A stretch of 51,364 nt of DNA from Bacteroidales bacterium. GTDB taxonomy: Bacteria > Bacteroidota > Bacteroidia > Bacteroidales > UBA7960. The stretch lies in assembly GCA_007134525.1 (NCBI GenBank), contig SLKR01000111.1:1-51364 (forward strand), written 5' to 3'. The notes beneath the pieces are model-generated. The model made no database searches. It was not told the DNA's origin and saw only the letters and a program-made list of their open reading frames with translations. Below are positions 17,813 to 26,193 of this stretch, one piece after another. The position numbers and the translations under genes are program-made. The first letter of the stretch is position 1, and each line of letters begins with the position of its first letter.

Positions 17813-19345
17813 TTATTGTTGTTTTGAAATAAATTCTTCCCACTCCTCAAGCACTTCATCCTTGATCACCCTGGGAAATTTGTTCTGTGCCCCTTCCTTG
17901 CCCTTCATTCTCATATACCCGTAAAATATCTCCGATGGCAGCACCTTTACAATAACATCCTTTATGGCGGCTATCCTTTCAACCCGGTAGTCGTCATTCA
18001 ATATTTTCAGGTTCTCATCAATACTTTCCCTGAGCTCTGCTTCATTCACCCGGCTGTCAGTTCCAACGAACCACTTATGGGCAAACATGCTTCCATGCTT
18101 GACCCCGGCAACGGTGAATTCACGTATCTCAATATTCAGTTGGTCCTCGGCCATCTTTATTGCAGAGTTCATGTTGTCAACTGACATATGCTCTCCGCAT
18201 AGGTTCAGGAAATGTTTGGTGCGGCCCGTTATAATGATCTCATTTTTGCTGATATTTGAAAACCGTATTACATCTCCGATCATATAACGCCATGCACCGG
18301 CACATGTGCTTAGCAACAGTGCATAATCTTCACCTTCCTTTACCTCTCCTATACCCAGTGTCTTTGCCTCCGGGCGAAGGCTGCCGTGGGGGTCAAAGTT
18401 CTCCCGGTTGAATGGAATGAACTCAAAGAAAAGCCCGTTGTCAAGGACCATCTGCATTCCGTTGGTGTTGGGGCGGCTCTGAAAAGCAATAAAACCCTCA
18501 GAGGCCAGGTATGTCTCAATATAGGTAATTGGCTTACCCAGGAGCTTTTCAAAACCTTTTTTATATGGCCCGAACGATACACCCCCGTGAACAAAAATTG
18601 ACAGGTTTGGCCATACTTCATGTATATTCTTTACTTTATAGTGATTAATTACCTTCTCTATAAGAATCTGCCACCATGCAGGTACTCCCACTATAACCCC
18701 GATATCCCAGCTTGCGGCTCTGGCAACAATTTCATCCAGCTTGGTTGGCCAGTCCCTCTCCTTGGATATTCTTTTGCCCGGCTTATAGAAATGCTGGAAC
18801 CAGAAAGGTATGTTTTTGGTGGTTATCCCTGAGAGATCCCCTTCATAGTAAGTGCCGTTGTACTGTAGGTGGGTGCTTCCGCCAAGCATTAATATCCCTT
18901 TCTCATAAAAGGTCTTCGGAAACTTGAACCTTGCCAGGGAAAAGATCTGCTTTATGCTGGTTCTCTTGATGGCCCTCAGCATGGCAGCAGTAACCGGGAT
19001 TTGCTTGCTTGATGCACCTGATGTACCTGAGCTCAGTGCAAAATATTTTACCCTGCCAGGCCAGCAGACATATGGTTCTCCATTTAGTGTCCTGTACCAC
19101 CAGTCTTTGAAGATATCATTGTAGTCGTGTACCGGCACTGTTTCCCTGAAACTGGCCACCGGGTCAGGTTTTTTCAGGATCTCCTGGAACCCGTAATGTT
19201 CTCCAAATGCCGTACTGTTTGCTTTCTTTAACAGTTTTTTAAGTTCTTTTCTCTGGGAGCGTTCAGCTTCCTTTGTTTGAAAAAATACCGGCATTTTACT
19301 GCGCAGTGCTATTGCCCGCTTGATCACAGAACCTAAGATCGGCAT
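17813..19345 (-). CDS. GH3-family acyl-adenylate-forming enzyme
   Basis: Bacterial member of the GH3 family, ANL-superfamily enzymes that in plants adenylate acyl acids and join them to amino acids. The 510-residue protein keeps the three nucleotide motifs: ALSSGTSGASSKQIPV at about 103-118, TYLASEGFIAF near residue 285, and YMIGDVIRFSN near residue 360. The C-terminal domain (TGRTKHFLNLCGEHMS and after) is the mobile lid. No signal peptide or membrane helix is seen. It sits between lysS (19 bp upstream) and gltX (12 bp downstream), all in one direction, so it is translated together with two aminoacyl-tRNA synthetases. Its acyl and amine substrates are unknown. Confidence 0.9.
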   Translation of the reverse strand: MPILGSVIKRAIALRSKMPVFFQTKEAERSQRKELKKLLKKANSTAFGEHYGFQEILKKPDPVASFRETVPVHDYNDIFKDWWYRTLNGEPYVCWPGRVKYFALSSGTSGASSKQIPVTAAMLRAIKRTSIKQIFSLARFKFPKTFYEKGILMLGGSTHLQYNGTYYEGDLSGITTKNIPFWFQHFYKPGKRISKERDWPTKLDEIVARAASWDIGVIVGVPAWWQILIEKVINHYKVKNIHEVWPNLSIFVHGGVSFGPYKKGFEKLLGKPITYIETYLASEGFIAFQSRPNTNGMQMVLDNGLFFEFIPFNRENFDPHGSLRPEAKTLGIGEVKEGEDYALLLSTCAGAWRYMIGDVIRFSNISKNEIIITGRTKHFLNLCGEHMSVDNMNSAIKMAEDQLNIEIREFTVAGVKHGSMFAHKWFVGTDSRVNEAELRESIDENLKILNDDYRVERIAAIKDVIVKVLPSEIFYGYMRMKGKEGAQNKFPRVIKDEVLEEWEEFISKQQ

Positions 19346-19364
19346 GTTGATGTATTTTTATTTA

Positions 19365-21098
19365 TTATTGGCTTTCACCCTTTATCCAATCTTTTACCTC
19401 TTCGGGCCCGGGCGGAGGTATGTCGAGCTTCAGTTTTTTCCTTAGACCGCACAGCTGATTAAAAACCTTGTTCGGATTGGCTGATTTGAGTGCATCAATC
19501 CCTGGGATCCCTGCCTGTACAAGTAGCCCGGCCCATTGTTCCGGTACTCCTGCCCTTATGAATTCCTCCTTGCCTTCATCACTGCCCCCCGTTTTTTCGG
19601 GCCTCATCTGTGGGAAGAACAGGATGTCCTGGATACTGGGCTTGTTGCAGAGTATCATTGCAAGCCGGTCTATTCCGATACCCAGGCCCGCCGTGGGCGG
19701 CATCCCTGTTTCGATTGCCATTAAAAAATCCTCATCTAGAACCATCGCCTCCGGATCACCCCTGCGTCCTAACTCCAGCTGCTCTTCAAATCTGGCTCTC
19801 TGGTCTACCGGGTCGTTCAACTCGCTGAATGCATTGCATATCTCCTTGCCGTTGCATATTGCCTCGAAACGTTCTACCAGACCTGGCTTTTCGCGGTGTT
19901 TCTTGGCCAGTGGAGACATTTCAACCGGATAGTCCGTAATAAAGGTTGGCTGAATAAGGTGGGGCTCGCATTTTTCGCCGAATATTTCATCGATCAGCTT
20001 GCCGCGCCCCATGCTTTCGTCTGTCTCTACACCCTCCCTTTTTGCAAAGGCCCTCATTTCACCTTCATCCATTTCAGAGATATCCTGTCCGGTAAAATGC
20101 TCTATGGCTCCGTACATTGTAAATCTTTTCCAGGGCCTTTTGAAATCAATTATATGTTCGCCCGTTTTTACGCTGGTAGTGCCGTGCAGATCAAGTACAA
20201 TCTTCTCTATCATCTCTTCAACAAGCCCCATCATCCACTCATAATCCCTGTAGGCAACGTATAATTCCATCTGGGTGAACTCGGGGTTGTGGAACCTGCT
20301 CATGCCTTCATTACGGAAGTCTTTTGCAAATTCAAACACTGCGTCGTAGCCCCCGACAATCAGGCGTTTGAGGTAAAGCTCATTTGCAATGCGCAGGTAA
20401 AGCGTGGTCTCAAGTTTATTATGATAGGTCTTGAAGGGTTTTGCGGCAGCGCCTCCGTATATAGGTTGCAGCACTGGTGTTTCTACTTCCAGATAATTTC
20501 GGTTAAGCAGAAATTCACGCATGCTCCGGATTAGCTGTGCCCTTCTCCGGAAATCCTCCCTGACCTCAGGATTTACTATCAGGTCAAGGTACCTGTGGCG
20601 GTATCGCTGTTCGGGGTCGGTAAATGCATCGTATACCCTGCCGTCCTTTTCTTTGACGACCGGCAGAGGGCGGAGCGACTTGCAAAGTATGGTGAACTCC
20701 TTTACATGTATGGTGATTTCACCCATTTTTGTGGTAAATACAAATCCCTTTACTCCGATAATGTCACCTATGTCAAGAAGACGCTTGAACACGGTGTTGT
20801 ACATTGTTTTATCCTCTCCGGGGCATATTTCATCACGATTGAAATATAATTGTATGCGGCCGCTCTCATCCTGGATTTCTGCAAATGAGGCGCTTCCCAT
20901 TATGCGTCTGCCCATAATGCGTCCCGCTAACTTTACATCCTGGAAGAGACTGTTGTCTGACGGGAAGTTTTCCTTTATCTCCCTGGAGCTGGCATTAATA
21001 TCATATCCTTCGGCGGGATATGGATCTATGTCCAACTCCCTTAAACTGGCAAGTGCTTCACGGCGAATTGCCTCCTGTTCGCTTAGTTTCTGTTTCAT
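19365..21098 (-). CDS. lysS: Lysyl-tRNA synthetase, class II
   Basis: Charges tRNA-Lys with lysine. I start at [10 protein letters not shown] (ATG at 21098), not the tracked codon at 21215, since the extra N-terminus is not protein-like and would cover the promoter. The 577-residue enzyme has the OB-fold anticodon domain ([20 protein letters not shown]), motif 2 around [20 protein letters not shown], and motif 3 in [12 protein letters not shown]. About 70 extra C-terminal residues ([20 protein letters not shown] and onward) form a helix-hairpin-helix-like tail that I recall as usual in Bacteroidota LysS. First gene of the lysS-GH3-gltX operon. Confidence 0.96.
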   Translation of the reverse strand: MKQKLSEQEAIRREALASLRELDIDPYPAEGYDINASSREIKENFPSDNSLFQDVKLAGRIMGRRIMGSASFAEIQDESGRIQLYFNRDEICPGEDKTMYNTVFKRLLDIGDIIGVKGFVFTTKMGEITIHVKEFTILCKSLRPLPVVKEKDGRVYDAFTDPEQRYRHRYLDLIVNPEVREDFRRRAQLIRSMREFLLNRNYLEVETPVLQPIYGGAAAKPFKTYHNKLETTLYLRIANELYLKRLIVGGYDAVFEFAKDFRNEGMSRFHNPEFTQMELYVAYRDYEWMMGLVEEMIEKIVLDLHGTTSVKTGEHIIDFKRPWKRFTMYGAIEHFTGQDISEMDEGEMRAFAKREGVETDESMGRGKLIDEIFGEKCEPHLIQPTFITDYPVEMSPLAKKHREKPGLVERFEAICNGKEICNAFSELNDPVDQRARFEEQLELGRRGDPEAMVLDEDFLMAIETGMPPTAGLGIGIDRLAMILCNKPSIQDILFFPQMRPEKTGGSDEGKEEFIRAGVPEQWAGLLVQAGIPGIDALKSANPNKVFNQLCGLRKKLKLDIPPPGPEEVKDWIKGESQ

Positions 21099-21118
21099 TT
21101 TTCTGGTAAATGGAAGAG

Positions 21119-21126
21119 CAAAGGTA
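21119..21126 (-). promoter_or_regulatory. -7 element TACCTTTG of the lysS operon
   Basis: The minus strand reads TACCTTTG (TAnnTTTG), 20 bp upstream of the chosen lysS start. The -33 position (about 21146-21149) falls inside the palindrome at 21140-21160 and lacks TTTG. Confidence 0.6.
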
Positions 21127-21139
21127 AGGAAAATGTGAG

Positions 21140-21160
21140 TATTGTCCGACCGGGACAATA
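21140..21160. promoter_or_regulatory. Palindrome between lysS and rlmD, candidate operator
   Basis: A perfect 8-bp inverted repeat, TATTGTCC-N5-GGACAATA, lies in the 125-bp divergent region. It covers the expected -33 positions of both the lysS promoter (minus) and the rlmD promoter (plus), neither of which has its own TTTG. It therefore looks like a binding site for a dimeric regulator acting on both transcripts. The regulator is unknown, and the same sequence was not noticed elsewhere in the window. Confidence 0.5.
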
Positions 21161-21174
21161 TGGGAAAAAACCTG

Positions 21175-21182
21175 TACTTTTG
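21175..21182 (+). promoter_or_regulatory. -7 element TACTTTTG of rlmD
   Basis: TACTTTTG matches TAnnTTTG, 41 bp upstream of the rlmD start. The -33 position lies within the 21140-21160 palindrome. Confidence 0.55.
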
Positions 21183-21223
21183 GTCCGCGGCATTCATCAG
21201 CGAAAGAAAAATCAATTATTGTA

Positions 21224-22645
21224 GTGGGAAGAAGAAAAAAGAACAAACACCCTTTGCTCGAGAATATTCAGATAAGTGGAATTGCAGCTGAAGGCAAGGC
21301 AATTGCAAAGGTTGATGACAAGGTGCTTTTCGTACCATTTGCAGCACCGGGCGATGTGGCTGATATTCAGGTTACCAGGTCCAGGCGCAAATTCATGGAA
21401 GGCAGGGTGGTTAGGTTTCATAGGTTGTCAGGAGAGAGGGAAGAACCGTTCTGCAGTCATTTTGGAACCTGTGGCGGTTGTAAATGGCAGCATATACCTT
21501 ACAAGACTCAGCTCTCATTCAAACAGCAGCAGGTAAGCGACAGCCTTCAGCGAATAGGGGGCATAGACCTTCAGGGAGTGGAGGTATTGCAGATCGCTGC
21601 ATCCGAAAGGACCAGGTTTTACAGGAATAAGCTTGAGTTTACATTCAGCAACAGCAGATGGTTTACCTCAGAAGAGATCCTGTCGGGGGAGAAGCTTCAC
21701 GACAAGGAAGCCCTTGGGTTTCACATTCCGGGTTTGTTTGACAAGGTACTTGATATTGAAAAGTGCTGGCTTCAGGATGACCCTTCAAATGAGATCAGGC
21801 TGGCAGTGAAAAATTTTGCCCTAAGGGAGGGACTTGAATTCTTCGATCTTAAAAAGAACTACGGCTTCTTGCGCAACCTGATAGTGAGGAACACACCTTC
21901 AGGTCAGGTAATGGTTGTGCTGGTATTCGGTTCACGTTGCGATGACGGGATTGGTAAGCTTATATCCTTTATCGAAAAAACTTTCCCTGACCTGCACTCT
22001 CTTTCTTATATCATAAATGAAAAGCAAAACAGCAATATTTCCGATCTCGAGTTTGTGGTCTGCAAGGGTAAGGAATATATTGAAGAGAAGATGGAAGATC
22101 TCGTGTTCAGAGTCGGTCCGAAATCATTTTACCAGACCAATTCCCGTCAGGCTGGTGAGCTTTACTCAATAGCCAGGGATTTTGCCGGCCTGCAGGGTCA
22201 CGAATGCGTTTATGACCTCTATACCGGTGCGGGAACGATAGCATGCTTTATTGCCGGCGATGCGGCCAGGGTTGTCGGAATTGAATATGTGGAAGAGGCA
22301 GTTGACAACGCCCGTTTGAATGCCGAAATCAACGGCATAGACAACGTAAGCTTTATTGCAGGGGATATGTCGGAGGTCTTTGATGATATCCTCATGGACA
22401 AAATGGGCTATCCGCATGTTATTATAACCGATCCGCCCAGGGCCGGGATGCACCCAAAAGTGATCTCAAGGCTTCTGGCAAGCGGAGCAGACCGCATTGT
22501 ATATATCAGCTGCAATCCGGCAACCCAGGCAAGGGATATAGAGAGGCTCGGCAGCCGCTATAAGGTTAGCAGTACCCGGGCTGTCGACATGTTTCCGCAT
22601 ACCCACCATGTTGAAAATGTGGTTTTACTTGAGGCTATTTTATAA
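21224..22645 (+). CDS. rlmD: 23S rRNA (uracil-C5)-methyltransferase, RlmD family
   Basis: SAM-dependent RNA m5U methyltransferase. The 473-residue protein has an N-terminal TRAM domain (KNKHPLLENIQISGIAAEGK). An iron-sulfur cysteine set follows in CSHFGTCGGCKW, with a fourth cysteine in DIEKCWLQDD. The Rossmann methyltransferase domain has VYDLYTGAGTIACFIA near residue 330. The nucleophile cysteine is in YISCNPATQARDIERL, and a C-terminal HHVENVVLLE closes the fold. It could equally be an RlmC-like member; the exact uridine target in 23S rRNA cannot be read from sequence. Its 3' end overlaps the convergent acylphosphatase gene by 11 bp. Confidence 0.92.
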   Translation: MGRRKKNKHPLLENIQISGIAAEGKAIAKVDDKVLFVPFAAPGDVADIQVTRSRRKFMEGRVVRFHRLSGEREEPFCSHFGTCGGCKWQHIPYKTQLSFKQQQVSDSLQRIGGIDLQGVEVLQIAASERTRFYRNKLEFTFSNSRWFTSEEILSGEKLHDKEALGFHIPGLFDKVLDIEKCWLQDDPSNEIRLAVKNFALREGLEFFDLKKNYGFLRNLIVRNTPSGQVMVVLVFGSRCDDGIGKLISFIEKTFPDLHSLSYIINEKQNSNISDLEFVVCKGKEYIEEKMEDLVFRVGPKSFYQTNSRQAGELYSIARDFAGLQGHECVYDLYTGAGTIACFIAGDAARVVGIEYVEEAVDNARLNAEINGIDNVSFIAGDMSEVFDDILMDKMGYPHVIITDPPRAGMHPKVISRLLASGADRIVYISCNPATQARDIERLGSRYKVSSTRAVDMFPHTHHVENVVLLEAIL

Positions 22646-22904
22646 CAAAACCCCTGTAATTATTATCGTAGCCTTCATCAATACTTACCTTGTCGACCCT
22701 GGCCAGTGGCGGACCCTGATGGCACCACTCCAGGAACTTCCCTATATCCTGGTCTCTGCCAGCGGCCTCTATATAAACACTCCCATCGGGCATGTTCCTG
22801 ACACTACCCCTGATACCCAAAGATCCGGCCCTTTTCAGTGCAGAATATCGGAAGCCTACGCCCTGTACCTTCCCTGATATTGTGATCCTGACATATCTTT
22901 CCAT
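22635..22904 (-). CDS. acyP: Acylphosphatase
   Basis: Small enzyme that hydrolyses acyl phosphates such as carbamoyl or 1,3-bisphosphoglycerate phosphates. The 89-residue product from the ATG at 22904 (MERYVRITISGKVQGVGFRY) has the complete signature: VQGVGFR phosphate loop with the catalytic arginine, and GSVRNMPDGSVYIEA with the catalytic asparagine. The tracked start ten codons upstream adds residues that are not part of the family. Single gene, convergent with rlmD. Confidence 0.93.
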   Translation of the reverse strand: MERYVRITISGKVQGVGFRYSALKRAGSLGIRGSVRNMPDGSVYIEAAGRDQDIGKFLEWCHQGPPLARVDKVSIDEGYDNNYRGFVIK

Positions 22905-22971
22905 AGCAAATGTAAATTTAATGCAAACAGACACAGTAAAAAAAACCAGGGTCCATAAAACTTGTTTTTTG

Positions 22972-22979
22972 TATTTTTG
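22972..22979 (+). promoter_or_regulatory. -7 element TATTTTTG upstream of the S9 peptidase operon
   Basis: TATTTTTG matches TAnnTTTG, 48 bp upstream of the peptidase start. A second weaker copy (TATTTTTA, 23002-23009) lies nearer the gene. No TTTG is present at the -33 position of the first. Confidence 0.4.
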
Positions 22980-23027
22980 AGTGTTTTCATACAGAACCTG
23001 TTATTTTTATTATAAAACAGATAACAA

Positions 23028-25142
23028 ATGAACAAAATTATTGTTTTTATGCTGCTAATTGCTTTTGCTGCATCCTGCGGCCCAGTCAGGGAGGATACTG
23101 ATAATGAACCCCCAGTTGCACCAAAGCATGAAAAAGAGCTGGTTATCCACGGCGATACACGTATTGATCCCTACTATTGGATGAACGACAGGGATGACCC
23201 GGCTGTTATTGATTATCTTGAGGCAGAGAATGATTACCTTGAGGCTGTGATGGCACATACCTCGGATTTTCAGGAGGAGCTCTTTGAGGAGATGAAATCG
23301 AGGATAAGGCAGGATGATGAATCTGCCCCTTTTTACAGCAACGGGTACTTTTATTATGTAAGGTATGAAGAGGGGCAGGAATATCCGATCTACTGCCGCA
23401 AGTCAGGGAGCCTCGACGCCGGAGAGGAAATCCTGCTGAATGTCAACGAACTGGCTGCAGACCATCCATATTACAATGTCGGCACTTACGACATAAGCCT
23501 CGACAACCGTTGGATGGCATTTACTGTCGATACTGTAGGCCGGAGGCAGTATACCGTAATGGTAAAGGATCTTGCAACAGGGGATATCACTGAAACCGGC
23601 ATCAGGTATGCAGGGGGTGATGTTGTCTGGGCTGCCGACAACTCCACGTTTTTCTACACCTCAATTGACCCGGGTACATTGCGCTATTACAGGATAAACA
23701 GGTTTGATACCAGGGGAAGCGGAAATCCTGAACCCGTTTATGAGGAGATGGACGAAACATTCTACTATATCGGTGTTTCCAGGTCGAAGGATAACCGTTA
23801 TATTATGATCAATGCAAATGCGACCCTGAGCAACGAAGTCTGGCTGCTCAAAGCTGATGATCCCAAAGGGGAGTTCAGGGTGTTTCAGCCGCGAAGGCAC
23901 GAGCTAAGATATACTCCGGTTTCTTATAACGGGAAGTTTTTTGTGCTTACCAATTACCAGGCAGATAACTTCAGGCTGATGGAAACCGGTTCTGACAATA
24001 CGGGAATTGATAACTGGAGGGAGGTGGTAGCTCACCGTGATGATGTTCTTTTGGAAAGGGTAGAGCTTTTTGATGACTTTATGGTATTGCAGGAAAGGGA
24101 AAGGGGCCTTCGACAGATATATATCAGAAACCTGCTTACCGGAAGGAGCCATTACCTTCCGTTTGAAGAGCAGGCATATACTGCTCACATTGGCATAAAT
24201 GCAGAGATGTCCACCCCGGTATTGCGCTTTAACTACACATCCCTTACCACCCCGATGTCCAACTATGATTACAATATGGAAACTGGTGAGATGACACTGA
24301 TAAGGCAGCAGGAGGTGCTGGGAGAATTCAGCCCTGATGATTATGAGACCAGAAGGTATTATGTTGAGGCAAGGGATGGCACCGGGGTGCCCCTGACCGT
24401 TGTTTACCGCAGGGGTATTGAAATGGACGGCAATAATCCATTGCTGCTATACGGCTATGGCTCATACGGATCAAGTGCCGATCCGCGCTTCAATATCAAT
24501 TTACTGAGCCTTCTCAACAGGGGCTTTGTTTATGCTATCGCACACGTCAGGGGAGGGCAGGAGCTTGGGCGCCGCTGGTATGAAGATGGCAAACTGCTCC
24601 GGAAACAGAATACTTTCAATGATTTCATTGATTGTGCCGAATTTCTGATATCCGGTGGTTACACTGCTCCTGACAGATTATTTGCTTCCGGCGGAAGTGC
24701 CGGGGGGCTTCTGGTTGGAGCTGTTATAAACGACAGGCCGGATCTTTTCAAAGGGGTTATAGCAGCAGTTCCTTTTGTAGATGTTGTTACCACTATGCTG
24801 GATGAGTCAATACCTCTTACTACCGCTGAGTACGATGAATGGGGTAACCCCAACGAAAAGGAGTATTACGAATATATGCTGTCATATTCGCCCTATGATA
24901 ACGTCAGCGACCAGGATTACCCGAATATGCTTGTCACATCAGGCCTGCACGATTCACAGGTGCAGTACTGGGAACCAACCAAGTGGGTGGCAAAACTAAG
25001 GCAGCACAATACAGGGGATTCGTCAATATTGCTTTATACCAATATGCAGGCAGGGCATGGGGGCGCGTCCGGCCGTTTTCAGAGGCTTAGGGAGCTTGCC
25101 CGGCAATATGCATTTTTACTGGACCTTACAGAAGAGATATAG
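23028..25142 (+). CDS. Prolyl oligopeptidase-family (S9A) lipoprotein, oligopeptidase B-like
   Basis: Serine peptidase that cleaves short peptides, with oligopeptidase B as the nearest subtype. The 704-residue protein has a signal peptide with lipobox FAASC (Cys17), so it is an envelope lipoprotein. A seven-bladed propeller (about 60-420) starts at DPYYWMNDRDDP. The catalytic alpha/beta-hydrolase domain has LLYGYGSYG, the nucleophile in FASGGSAGGLL, and the histidine in GHGGASGRFQRL, with the aspartate expected in VTSGLHDSQV. The length is usual for the family. It is the first gene of a run with a CxxCH lipoprotein (32 bp gap), a NadR-like kinase and a transporter. Confidence 0.93.
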   Translation: MNKIIVFMLLIAFAASCGPVREDTDNEPPVAPKHEKELVIHGDTRIDPYYWMNDRDDPAVIDYLEAENDYLEAVMAHTSDFQEELFEEMKSRIRQDDESAPFYSNGYFYYVRYEEGQEYPIYCRKSGSLDAGEEILLNVNELAADHPYYNVGTYDISLDNRWMAFTVDTVGRRQYTVMVKDLATGDITETGIRYAGGDVVWAADNSTFFYTSIDPGTLRYYRINRFDTRGSGNPEPVYEEMDETFYYIGVSRSKDNRYIMINANATLSNEVWLLKADDPKGEFRVFQPRRHELRYTPVSYNGKFFVLTNYQADNFRLMETGSDNTGIDNWREVVAHRDDVLLERVELFDDFMVLQERERGLRQIYIRNLLTGRSHYLPFEEQAYTAHIGINAEMSTPVLRFNYTSLTTPMSNYDYNMETGEMTLIRQQEVLGEFSPDDYETRRYYVEARDGTGVPLTVVYRRGIEMDGNNPLLLYGYGSYGSSADPRFNINLLSLLNRGFVYAIAHVRGGQELGRRWYEDGKLLRKQNTFNDFIDCAEFLISGGYTAPDRLFASGGSAGGLLVGAVINDRPDLFKGVIAAVPFVDVVTTMLDESIPLTTAEYDEWGNPNEKEYYEYMLSYSPYDNVSDQDYPNMLVTSGLHDSQVQYWEPTKWVAKLRQHNTGDSSILLYTNMQAGHGGASGRFQRLRELARQYAFLLDLTEEI

Positions 25143-25174
25143 GTTACATTTATATAAACCAAAACAGTGCTATC

Positions 25175-25666
25175 ATGAAACGAACAGTATTAATAGTATT
25201 TGCAGCTGTTATGGCTGCTGTAGTGATCTTCGCATGCCAGACAGAGAATGGCAAGAGCTACGAGACAAGATGGGCCGGTACGGAGCTTGAAACAATAATT
25301 GACAGCTTCGAAGATCAGCTCGGAGGGTTTGACCAGACAATGATGGAGACAAATTACCGCTACAATGAACTCTATTGGGCCGGGCAGGACGAAAACTGGG
25401 GATATGCGGAATATCAGCTTGATAAGATACTAGGAAGCATGGAAAAGGGGTTTGTCCGCAGGCCTGCACGTGAGGCCTCTGCCTCCCAGTTTGTAAATTC
25501 CACCGCACCGAGGCTTATGGAGACAATCGAAGCCGGCGACAGTGAGGCCTTCCTGGAACATTTTTCAAGGCTTGCAGCCAGTTGCAATACCTGCCATGAA
25601 ATGGAAGATGTTGCTTTTGTACAGGTCATGATACCTGAAGCCCGCACCAGCCTGGTCAGGTTTTGA
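25175..25666 (+). CDS. CxxCH lipoprotein, class II cytochrome c-like
   Basis: A 163-residue lipoprotein with lipobox VIFAC (Cys21). The mature part is helical and ends with a single haem-attachment motif CNTCH about 25 residues before the C-terminus, followed by VAFVQVMIPEA. A helical bundle with a C-terminal CxxCH is the class II cytochrome c (c') arrangement, so covalent haem is inferred. The aromatic-rich segment LYWAGQDENWGYAEYQL resembles a family of small CxxCH proteins I remember only by pattern. Its stop overlaps the next start by 4 bp, which couples its translation to the NadR-like gene. Partner and redox role are unknown. Confidence 0.75.
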   Translation: MKRTVLIVFAAVMAAVVIFACQTENGKSYETRWAGTELETIIDSFEDQLGGFDQTMMETNYRYNELYWAGQDENWGYAEYQLDKILGSMEKGFVRRPAREASASQFVNSTAPRLMETIEAGDSEAFLEHFSRLAASCNTCHEMEDVAFVQVMIPEARTSLVRF

Positions 25667-26193
25667 ATAAAGTGTTAAGGATAGCGGTTACCGGTCCGGA
25701 GTCAACAGGCAAAAGCTGGTTGAGCGAAAAACTTGCCAGGCACTACGACACACTTTATGTGCCCGAATTTGCAAGGGAATATGTAAATCAGCTTGACCGC
25801 CCCTACAGGCAGGATGACATAATTGCCATTTCCAGGGAGCAGATAAGAAGGGAGAAGCAGGCATTGACCAGTGCCCGGCGTTACCTGTTTTGCGACACGG
25901 AGCTTATAGTTTCCAAGATATGGGAGGTATACAAATATGGCGAGTGCCATCCCTGGATACTGGAGCAGATAAAGAGCAATCCCTGCGACCTCTATCTGCT
26001 ATGCAATATTGACCTTCCCTGGGAGCCTGATCCGCTGAGGGAATACCCTCATATGCGGGGGTTTTTCTTTAACTGGTTCAAAAAAGAGCTCAAAAGATAC
26101 GGACTCCCTTACAGGATAATAAGCGGAAACAGGGAGCAGCGGCTTGCTAACGCAGTAGCGGAGATTGAGGAATTTTTTAAAGCTGGTAAGTAA
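25663..26193 (+). CDS. NadR-like ATPase/kinase (nicotinamide riboside kinase type)
   Basis: A 176-residue P-loop protein matching the kinase domain of NadR, which phosphorylates nicotinamide riboside. Walker A is TGPESTGKS at about 9-17, followed by YVPEFAREYVNQ, a typical NadR-kinase segment, and FCDTELIVSKIWEVYKYGE. It lacks the nucleotidyltransferase and DNA-binding domains of full NadR. The start is TTG overlapping the upstream stop (TTGA); a GTG 9 bp further is possible. It overlaps the downstream EamA gene by 1 bp. The substrate is inferred from family resemblance only. Confidence 0.85.
   Translation: MNKVLRIAVTGPESTGKSWLSEKLARHYDTLYVPEFAREYVNQLDRPYRQDDIIAISREQIRREKQALTSARRYLFCDTELIVSKIWEVYKYGECHPWILEQIKSNPCDLYLLCNIDLPWEPDPLREYPHMRGFFFNWFKKELKRYGLPYRIISGNREQRLANAVAEIEEFFKAGK

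Noticed and set aside
19365-19580. C-terminal extension of LysS as a new domain fusion
   Set aside because: I remember the same tail of about 70 residues in other Bacteroidota LysS proteins, so it is a lineage trait rather than a novelty.
21099-21215. Tracked N-terminal extension of LysS
   Set aside because: It covers the -7 element and the palindrome, and LysS proteins begin near MKQKLSEQ; it is intergenic sequence that happens to be open.
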